Source of the DNA: CAYMJK01 sp043101635
GTDB lineage: Bacteria; Planctomycetota; Phycisphaerae; Phycisphaerales; UBA1924
Assembly: GCA_043101635.1 (NCBI GenBank)
Contig: JBICIE010000033.1
Location: forward strand, 1 to 27,117
Reading direction: 5' to 3'
Length of the DNA stretch: 27,117 bases
Positions 8,118 to 14,200 of this stretch are shown one piece after another (position 1 is the first letter of the stretch; each line of letters starts with the position of its first letter). The position numbers and the translations under genes are program-made. Under the pieces are notes generated by a model. It did no database searches. It saw nothing but the letters and a program-made list of their open reading frames with translations, and was not told where the DNA came from.

Positions 8118-9317
8118 TCAATCACTCCACCCGCGTTGCCAGATCCGATCAACCTCTGCCGGCCGAACCTCCGGATGCAGGCGTTGGCGCAGCGCCGGTG
8201 GTAGCGAGGCGATGTACTCGTCGGCGCGTTGCCTATTCGAGACGGCGGCGAGTGGAAACATGGTTTCTGCCGTTTCAAGGACGACAGTGAAACCTTCGGG
8301 CTTGGGCCGTCCTTTCACGGTGAACTCGATCAGGCGGAGGTTGGCCAGCGATATTCGAGAAATCGAGATCTTCTCACCCGTATCCTCCAACGCGACAATG
8401 CAGATGTCAGAGCTCGGATACACCCACAACTGGCGGCCGCGACGTTTTCGTATCCATCGCAGGAAGAAGAGGGTCATGGTCGTTCCAAGTATGGCCAGAA
8501 ACGGAGGATGCAGAACCCTCGGATACGCGGTCAGCCAAGCTGCCCAAGCAGAGAGCGCGCAGCATGCCATCAGTGCAACGTACACTCCCATCGTGAAGCG
8601 CTGGTGTCCGATCTCCTCACCGAAGACGTGGGCTCTTCTGTCCGGGCTGGGGCTCGGCCTCAGTCGGTAGGGAACGGCAACCTGTAGACGCAGCTCACTT
8701 GGCCGAGGGATGTCCGTGCGGTTCCACAGATGATCAACTGTTGCGGAGTCTACGTCCGGATCGAGCCGGTCATGAATGAAGATCGGAAGGTTACTGAGGT
8801 ACTGTTCGACTTCAGCTTCGGTACGGACTGCGGCGAGCGGAAACCGAACTCCATTGGCAGAGAGAACGACGGCGAAGCCCCATGGCTGCTCTTCGCCGGG
8901 CTGTTCGATCCTCACCACATGAAGCGTCGCTGAGTTGAGAGGGAAGGATGCGATGCGCCGGCGTGTCCTGCGGCCGGCTACCACACATGACCTTGAGACA
9001 GGGTTGAACGTCATCGTGCGGGGTCGGCCTCGCAGGGCGGTCCGCGCGAAGGCGGGCGCCGCCGCGGCGCCTGCGACGATGACGACGATCGGGAGAAGCG
9101 GGCCGCGAGGGTGGGCAATCCCGAGTTGGAGCGCATTGGTGAACAGGAGCGCCAGAATCGCAATGCCTACCTGGAGGAGGATGAGCCTCAGCCCCATTTC
9201 GGCGGTGATCACGGGGTTGGAGACGCGTTCTGTGTAAACGAGAGATCGCTGATCTCGACCAAGAGCTGGTTCGAGGCGGTAGGGGACCGGTGATTCGACG
9301 CGCAAGCTACCCGTCAT
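8118..9317 (-). CDS. Internally duplicated membrane protein, function unknown
   Basis: A 399-aa protein I do not recognise, made of two similar halves (~8-205 and ~208-399). Each half has VPYRLxP near its start, then two hydrophobic helices, a beta-rich soluble part containing FxVVL and FPLAAV, and an end with YxxxLP, RLxPxV and xVDxxW. The fold may be a PH-like or YcxB-like membrane-anchored domain, but that is a guess. ATG 9317 is preferred to ATG 9371 because residue 1 then precedes VPYRLEP by the same distance as in the second half, and it leaves room for the promoter of the divergent gene. GC content is somewhat lower than in the neighbours. It converges on the VWA gene, 24 bp apart. Confidence 0.75.
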   Translation of the reverse strand: MTGSLRVESPVPYRLEPALGRDQRSLVYTERVSNPVITAEMGLRLILLQVGIAILALLFTNALQLGIAHPRGPLLPIVVIVAGAAAAPAFARTALRGRPRTMTFNPVSRSCVVAGRRTRRRIASFPLNSATLHVVRIEQPGEEQPWGFAVVLSANGVRFPLAAVRTEAEVEQYLSNLPIFIHDRLDPDVDSATVDHLWNRTDIPRPSELRLQVAVPYRLRPSPSPDRRAHVFGEEIGHQRFTMGVYVALMACCALSAWAAWLTAYPRVLHPPFLAILGTTMTLFFLRWIRKRRGRQLWVYPSSDICIVALEDTGEKISISRISLANLRLIEFTVKGRPKPEGFTVVLETAETMFPLAAVSNRQRADEYIASLPPALRQRLHPEVRPAEVDRIWQRGWSD

Positions 9318-9412
9318 GGTCTCGACACTCGGCCCGGTTTGCTCAAAGGCGCTCGCCCATGCGGCCGACATACGCTATACCGGTCCGAGACCCTCCCTCT
9401 CAGGAGCCTCCC

Positions 9413-10285
9413 ATGTTCGCCACCCTCAGCCGCAGTTGGGAATTCGCCAAGATCTCCTACGGCATGCTCTGGGCCTGCAAGAGCCTCGTGGTCTTTCCGA
9501 TCATGTCCGGCGCCGCGGCCATCGTGGTGCTGGCCAGCTTCGCCGCGCCCCTCTGGGGCACGGGCACGATCGAGCAGTGGATGGCCGCCTTCGAGAGCGA
9601 GGCCGGTCTGAGCAGCGCCCAGCAGGCGGCGATGTGGGTGACGCTGTTTCTCTTCTACTTCGCAAGCTACTTTGTCATCGTCTTCTTCAACACGGCCCTG
9701 ACCGCCTGCGCCATGCAGTTCATCGCCGGCCAGACGCCAAGCGTCAGCGCTGGTCTGTCGATGGCGTCAAAGCGCCTGCCGCAGATCCTCGGCTGGGCCT
9801 TCGTCTCGGCCCTCATCGGCGTGCTGCTGCGTGCGATCGAAAATGCCCACGAGAAGGCCGGCGCCATCGTCGCCATGATCCTCGGTTCGGCCTGGACGGC
9901 CCTGACCTTCTTCGTGGTGCCCGTGATCGTCATCGAGGGTGATGGCCCGGTCGGGGCTTTCAAGAAGTCCGCCGGCGTGCTCAAGAACACCTGGGGCACG
10001 GCCCTGGTCGGTCAGTTCTCGCTCGGGTTCCTCGGCATGCTCATCGCGATCCCGGTGGTGCTCGTGTGCGCCGGGCTCGGCTTTGCCGCCTGGAGCAGCG
10101 GATCGATGACCGGCGTGGTCGCGGCGATCGCGCTCGGCGCCGTGCTGCTGGCGATCGTCGGCGCGGTCAACAGCGCCGCCGATGTCGTCTTCAAGGCGGT
10201 GCTCTACAACTACGCCACCGGCAAGAGCGTGCCGCAGGGCGTCGATACCAGCAGCTTCGCTCGCGCCTTCGCCACGAAGAAGTAG
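9413..10285 (+). CDS. DUF6159-like integral membrane protein
   Basis: A 290-aa protein with about six hydrophobic segments. The N-terminus (FATLSRSWEFAKISYGML, then VFPIMSG) resembles the DUF6159 family, whose members begin with an RSW..K.S motif and a K.L..FP segment. VFKAVLYNYATGKSVPQGVD near the end also fits. No enzymatic motif is visible; the family is of unknown function. ATG 9413 has AGGAG 7 bp upstream. A longer frame from 9290 exists but would overlap the divergent gene and adds no recognisable sequence. Confidence 0.8.
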   Translation: MFATLSRSWEFAKISYGMLWACKSLVVFPIMSGAAAIVVLASFAAPLWGTGTIEQWMAAFESEAGLSSAQQAAMWVTLFLFYFASYFVIVFFNTALTACAMQFIAGQTPSVSAGLSMASKRLPQILGWAFVSALIGVLLRAIENAHEKAGAIVAMILGSAWTALTFFVVPVIVIEGDGPVGAFKKSAGVLKNTWGTALVGQFSLGFLGMLIAIPVVLVCAGLGFAAWSSGSMTGVVAAIALGAVLLAIVGAVNSAADVVFKAVLYNYATGKSVPQGVDTSSFARAFATKK

Positions 10286-10325
10286 GGCTCGGGCCGCCCG
10301 CGCCCGCCCCCGAAAGCGGTTGGCC

Positions 10326-10344
10326 CCGGTTCCCAAGGAACTGG
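10326..10344 (+). promoter_or_regulatory. Hairpin covering a ribosome binding site
   Basis: CCGGTTCC (10326-10333) can pair with GGAACTGG (10337-10344) through eight base pairs, one of them G-T, around a three-base CAA loop. The strand holding AAGGAA, the Shine-Dalgarno sequence of the next gene (ATG 10346), is the right arm. The stem ends one base before the ATG. Confidence 0.4.
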
Positions 10345-10345
10345 C

Positions 10346-10633
10346 ATGATCGCCCGCCAGACATCCCGCCTCGTCGATGGCGTCAGCGTGCTCGGCGCCT
10401 TTCTCGCCCTCAGCGCCCTGGATCTGCCCCTTCAGGGCCTGGAAGCGGCCCCGCTGTGGCTGGGGGCCATCGTTCTGGCCCTCGCCATCTCGCACGTGGT
10501 GCAGAAGGAGACCGGCGGCCTGCTGCGCCGGCTGCCGCGGCCGCGCCTGAGAAGTCCCCGCCTGCGCGTCCCCCGGCGACGCCCCGCTCCCGCGACAGCG
10601 CCGGTCGTGGCCCCCGGCCCGCTGACCGCGTAA
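10346..10633 (+). CDS. Small two-helix membrane protein, unknown
   Basis: A 95-aa protein. Residues ~12-30 and ~36-53 are hydrophobic helices. The tail (~58-95) is very basic and proline-rich (RRLPRPRLRSPRLRVPRRR) and probably lies in the cytoplasm, where it could touch nucleic acid or lipid headgroups. AAGGAA precedes the ATG at normal spacing, and G/C-rich third positions support coding. It follows the DUF6159-like gene by 60 bp. Its stop codon directly abuts the stop of the convergent sulfatase gene with no base between. Confidence 0.65.
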   Translation: MIARQTSRLVDGVSVLGAFLALSALDLPLQGLEAAPLWLGAIVLALAISHVVQKETGGLLRRLPRPRLRSPRLRVPRRRPAPATAPVVAPGPLTA

Positions 10634-12100
10634 TCAGCCCCCATCCAGCGCCGGGATCGGGAACAGAGCCGACGGCGTGCGCGCCTCGCGCATGATCCGC
10701 TGTGCGCGCGCAACCAGCTCCGGTTGCTTCTCCGCCAGATCCTGCGTCTCCCCCGGATCCTCGATCAGGTCGTACAACTCGACCGTCAGGCCCTGCTTGA
10801 GGTCGGGCCGGATCGCCTTGTACCGCCCGTCAAAGAGCACCGCCTGCTGCTGGCGTCCCTCGGGGAACTCCCAGTAGAGGTACTCGTGTTCCGGGGCGTC
10901 CGGCTCGCCGCGCAGCGCCGCCGACATGTCCAGTCCGTCGATTCCCTCCGGCGCCGCGCCTCCGATCATCGCCAGCAGCGTCGGCATGATGTCCGGCGCG
11001 TACCACAGGTGATCGGTGACGGCGCCTGCCGGGATCTCGCCCGGCCAGCGCGCCACGCACGGCATGCGAATGCCGCCATCGTACAGGTTCGTCTTGAACC
11101 CGCGCAGCTCGCCCAGCGAGTTGAAGAACTCCCGATCCACCCCGCCGTTGAACGTCGTGCCGTTGTCGCTCGTGAACAGCACGATCGTGTTGTCGGCCAG
11201 GCCGAGTTCATCCAGCGTGTCGAGGATCCGTCCGACCGAGTGGTCCAGGAATGAGATCATCGCCGCATACGTCGCGTGCGGGCGCGGGTTGGGGAGATAC
11301 CCCCGGTTGCCGAGATACGGCTCCGGGTCCCACTCGCGCGGATAGGCGTCCACGAACTCGGCCGGCGCCTGCAGCGCCGCATGCGGGATGATCGAGGCGT
11401 AGTACAGGAAGAAGGGTCTCTCCGATTCCGCCTGCTTGCGCAGCCAGCCGTCGGCCTCTTCCAGGATCTCCTGCGGCGCATAGTCTCCGCCGCGATACTG
11501 CTCGTAAACGGCCTCGTCGGTGGGCGCCTGCTCGAGTCGCTGGTGCGCCCGGAAGTAGTCGTTGCCGCCGAGCACATCAACATCGTGATTGCGCCACAGA
11601 TGCGTCGGGTAGTAGTTGTGCGCCACCCGCTGGCACAGGTAGCCGTAGAAGTGGTCGAACCCCTGCCGGTTCGGATGCCCCTCCGAGCCCGGCCCGCCCA
11701 GTCCCCACTTGCCGACGGCGCAGGTCACGTACCCGCGCGACTTGAGTAGCTCCGCCAGCGTCACCTCACCGTCCGCCAGCGGCCACTGCCCTTCCGGCTC
11801 TTCCGGACCCCAGCCGCCGACCTCCTTGTTGCCGCGGATGTAGGCGTGCCCGGTGTGCTTGCCGGTCATCAGCGCCGCCCGCGACGGTGCGCACACCGTG
11901 CTCGCCGAGTAGTACCGCGTGAAGCGCATGCCCTCGGCCGCCAGCCGGTCGATGCTGGGCGTGCGGATCTTCTCCTGCCCGTAGCAGCCAAGCTCCCCGT
12001 AGCCGAGATCATCGGCGTAGAAGAGGATGATGTTCGGCGCCTCTTGGGCGCGCACAAGCCCGGCCACTGCCAGCACAAACACAAGCGACATCCACCGCAT
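10634..12100 (-). CDS. Secreted Cys-type sulfatase (arylsulfatase family)
   Basis: A 488-aa sulfatase. Residues 1-18 are a signal peptide (MRWMSLVFVLAVAGLVRA, then QEAPN). The metal-binding start is LFYADDLGYGELGCYGQ, and CAPSR (Cys70) is the CxPSR site that an activating enzyme turns into formylglycine; that enzyme is not in the window. TSDNGTTFNGG supplies further active-site residues. It would remove sulfate esters from a carbohydrate or other substrate outside the cytoplasm. Planctomycetes carry many such genes, often for sulfated polysaccharides; the substrate here is unknown. ATG 12100 is chosen for the AAGGGAG upstream and the clean signal peptide; the frame is open to 12766 only by chance. 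It is divergent from the macrodomain gene. Confidence 0.93.
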   Translation of the reverse strand: MRWMSLVFVLAVAGLVRAQEAPNIILFYADDLGYGELGCYGQEKIRTPSIDRLAAEGMRFTRYYSASTVCAPSRAALMTGKHTGHAYIRGNKEVGGWGPEEPEGQWPLADGEVTLAELLKSRGYVTCAVGKWGLGGPGSEGHPNRQGFDHFYGYLCQRVAHNYYPTHLWRNHDVDVLGGNDYFRAHQRLEQAPTDEAVYEQYRGGDYAPQEILEEADGWLRKQAESERPFFLYYASIIPHAALQAPAEFVDAYPREWDPEPYLGNRGYLPNPRPHATYAAMISFLDHSVGRILDTLDELGLADNTIVLFTSDNGTTFNGGVDREFFNSLGELRGFKTNLYDGGIRMPCVARWPGEIPAGAVTDHLWYAPDIMPTLLAMIGGAAPEGIDGLDMSAALRGEPDAPEHEYLYWEFPEGRQQQAVLFDGRYKAIRPDLKQGLTVELYDLIEDPGETQDLAEKQPELVARAQRIMREARTPSALFPIPALDGG

Positions 12101-12145
12101 CGAGACTCCCTTGCAATGAGCCTGCCCGGCGAGTATACCTCGCAC

Positions 12146-12664
12146 ATGCGCCTTCAAGTCATCACCGGCGACATCACCACGCTCGAGGTCGACGCCATCG
12201 TCAACGCGGCCAATCAGCGCCTGCTCGGCGGCGGAGGCGTCGACGGCGCCATCCACCGCGCGGCCGGCCCCGGCCTGCTCGCTGAGTGCCGCGCCCTGCC
12301 CGAGGTCCGCCCCGGCGTCCGCTGCCCGACCGGCGAGGCCCGCATCACCGCCGGCCACGACCTGCCCGCCCGCTGGGTGATCCACACCGTCGGCCCGGTC
12401 TGGGATGATGATGACCCCGGCGGCTGCGACCGCCTGCTCGCCTCCTGCTACGCCAATTCCCTTGCACTGGCCGCCGAGCGCGACGCCGCGAGCCTCGCCT
12501 TCCCCTGCATCAGCACAGGCGTGTACGGCTTCCCGGCCCGGCGCGCAGCGCACGTGGCCGTCCGCGCGGTGCGCACGGGCGACGCGTCGATCGAGCAGGT
12601 GATCTTCTGCTGCTTCAGCGATGAGGATGCAGAGCTCTACGAGGACCTGCTTGCGCACAGATGA
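12146..12664 (+). CDS. Macrodomain protein, likely O-acetyl-ADP-ribose deacetylase (YmdB/MacroD type)
   Basis: A 172-aa single macrodomain. Hallmarks are ITGDIT (6-11), VDAIVNAANQRLLGGGGVDGAIHRAAG (the NAAN and GGGVDGAIH motifs of MacroD-like hydrolases), VIHTVGPVW and FPCISTGVYGFP, which form the ADP-ribose pocket. The full MacroD signature suggests hydrolysis of O-acetyl-ADP-ribose or of mono-ADP-ribosyl protein rather than binding only. ATG 12146 gives the usual family length and N-terminus. ATG 12116 is in frame and adds ten residues, but it would bring the gene close to the divergent sulfatase start at 12100. No ADP-ribosyltransferase is in the window. Confidence 0.92.
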   Translation: MRLQVITGDITTLEVDAIVNAANQRLLGGGGVDGAIHRAAGPGLLAECRALPEVRPGVRCPTGEARITAGHDLPARWVIHTVGPVWDDDDPGGCDRLLASCYANSLALAAERDAASLAFPCISTGVYGFPARRAAHVAVRAVRTGDASIEQVIFCCFSDEDAELYEDLLAHR

Positions 12665-12731
12665 TCGCGCATGCAAAATGCCATACATGAGCGCAACTTC
12701 ATTCGCCCGCCTGCGCGCGCACGAGCGTCCG

Positions 12732-12737
12732 TACAAT
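12732..12737 (+). promoter_or_regulatory. Possible -10 element TACAAT
   Basis: TACAAT stands 21 nt before ATG 12759. No good -35 is visible at the usual spacing (GCCTGC). Confidence 0.3.
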
Positions 12738-12758
12738 CCTCCGAAAGGAGGACACTTC

Positions 12759-13283
12759 ATGGCCACTTCAGTGATTGCGCTGTGCGCAGATCGCGAGATC
12801 CTCTCCGCATCGATCCAGAACCTCTACGACGCCGGATTCGACGCAGATGACATCAGCGTCGTCATGCGGGCCGATGGCAAACTGCCTGATGCCCGCGTGC
12901 AGACGCGGGCCGATGTCGGCGAGGCCGCCGCGGCAGGCGCGGCCGTCGGCGCCGGGGCCTCGGCCATCGGCGCCGGCCTGGTGACCATCGCCGGGCTGAC
13001 GCTCTCGGGCGTCGGCGTGCTCGCCGCGGGGCCGCTGGCGCTGATCCTCAGCGCTGCCGGCACGGCCGGTGTCGCCGGCGGCATGACCGGGGCGCTGATC
13101 GGCGCCGGTGTGCCCAGCGATGTCGCCCGCCGCTATGTCGATCAGCTCGAGGGGGGCGCCGGCGTCATCGGCGTGCACGTCGATGATGACAACCGCCAGG
13201 ACGCCATCAACGCCTTCTCCACAGCCGGCGTCAGCGATGTCGAGATCATCGACCGGCAGTGGCGGCCGAAGCCGGGGTCGTAG
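12759..13283 (+). CDS. Gly/Ala-rich protein resembling general-stress (YflT-type) proteins
   Basis: A 174-aa protein. The N-terminal part (VIALCADREILSASIQNLYD, then AGFDADDISVVMR) matches the start of small stress-type proteins with a ferredoxin-like fold, and the C-terminal part (GVIGVHVDDDNRQDAINAF) looks like the second half of the same fold. Between them lies a long Gly/Ala-rich hydrophobic stretch (~55-118) with G-x3-G spacing like a glycine zipper, which could insert in or associate with membrane. The Shine-Dalgarno AAAGGAGG is strong, suggesting high expression. Function is not established. Confidence 0.75.
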   Translation: MATSVIALCADREILSASIQNLYDAGFDADDISVVMRADGKLPDARVQTRADVGEAAAAGAAVGAGASAIGAGLVTIAGLTLSGVGVLAAGPLALILSAAGTAGVAGGMTGALIGAGVPSDVARRYVDQLEGGAGVIGVHVDDDNRQDAINAFSTAGVSDVEIIDRQWRPKPGS

Positions 13284-13330
13284 CGGGCCCCCGCGGCAAC
13301 CGGCGGCGGCGCAGCCCGGTACGCTGGGCC

Positions 13331-14086
13331 ATGCTCGACCGCGACCAGCTCATCGACGCCCTGACCGCTTTCGCCCGCGCCTGCCCGGACTGCCGCGCCG
13401 CCTACCTCGGCGGCAGCGACGCCACCGGCCGGGCCGATGACCTCTCGGATCTCGACCTCGTCGTCGTGTGCGACCCCGGGAGCGAGGAGGCCGTCTTCGG
13501 CGCCATCGAGGCAGAACTGGAGCGCCTCGGCGGCTGGGCCCACAAGTGGCGCATGCCGAGCCCCACCTGGCACAAGATGGAGCAGGCGTTCTACACCCTG
13601 CGTCAGGCGCCGGCGGAAGTCATGCTCGACCTCGTCGCGGGGCCGATCGAGCCGGTGCGACCCTTCCTCGTGCCCGAGCGCCACGGCTCGCCGCGCATCC
13701 TGCACGATCCCGAGGGCCTGCTGCGCCCCGAGCCGCTGGACCGAGCTGCGCACGAGACCAAAGTGCGCGCGCAGATCGAGCAGCTCAAGGCCCGCTTCGA
13801 GCTGTTCCAGCCGCTGGTGACCAAAGAGATCGCGCGCGGGCGCGCCATCGACGCCATGGGCTTCTACCAGTCGCTGACGCTGCGCCCGCTGGTGGACCTG
13901 CTCCGCTGCCTGCACTGCCCGGACCGCTACGACTACGGCCTGCGCTATCTCGACAGCGACCTGCCCGCCGATGTCGCCGCCGAGCTGCGCGAGCTTGCCT
14001 ACGTCGGCTCCCTGGATGATCTCGCCACCGCCCACGAGCGGGCCCGGGCGATGTTCAGGGAAGCGATTGAGCGAATCAGCGAATGA
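13331..14086 (+). CDS. Nucleotidyltransferase-fold protein
   Basis: A 251-aa protein with the minimal nucleotidyltransferase motif GGS (27-29) followed by SDLDLVVV, where Asp40 and Asp42 are the metal-binding pair. A mostly helical C-terminal half with a conserved-looking FYQSLTLRPLVDLLR recalls aminoglycoside-adenylyltransferase-like families, but the substrate is unknown and a resistance role cannot be claimed. ATG 13331 is chosen because the fold starts there; the longer frame (13259) overlaps the upstream gene. The last codons, giving ERISE and the stop, come from a GAGCGAATCAGCGAATGA repeat (14069-14086) also found at the ends of zinc-ribbon genes near 23-25 kb. Confidence 0.8.
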   Translation: MLDRDQLIDALTAFARACPDCRAAYLGGSDATGRADDLSDLDLVVVCDPGSEEAVFGAIEAELERLGGWAHKWRMPSPTWHKMEQAFYTLRQAPAEVMLDLVAGPIEPVRPFLVPERHGSPRILHDPEGLLRPEPLDRAAHETKVRAQIEQLKARFELFQPLVTKEIARGRAIDAMGFYQSLTLRPLVDLLRCLHCPDRYDYGLRYLDSDLPADVAAELRELAYVGSLDDLATAHERARAMFREAIERISE

Positions 14087-14200
14087 GAACCGGCGAATCA
14101 ACGACTGAGCGAATGAGCAGCAGCGCCCTCCGTGCGCATCTGTGTCATCTGTGGTTCCTGCCTTCCCCATTCGCTCAGTCGCTCAATCGCTCAATCGCTC
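14063..14200. repeat. Inverted GCGAAT/GCGATT repeat between two convergent genes
   Basis: The left arm (about 14063-14116) holds repeated GAGCGA(A/T)T-like heptads and the right arm (14168-14200) holds their complement, ATTCGCTCAGTCGCTCAATC. Between them, 14132-14160 carries the dispersed ATCTGTGTCATCTGTGGTTC sequence, which recurs inverted at 22041-22070. The arms form the final codons of the nucleotidyltransferase and of ligD, and a transcript hairpin could end transcription from both sides. Confidence 0.8.

Noticed and set aside
10634..12766. 710-aa version of the sulfatase
   Set aside because: The extra N-terminal part covers the divergent macrodomain gene in antisense; the signal peptide and ribosome site place the start at 12100.
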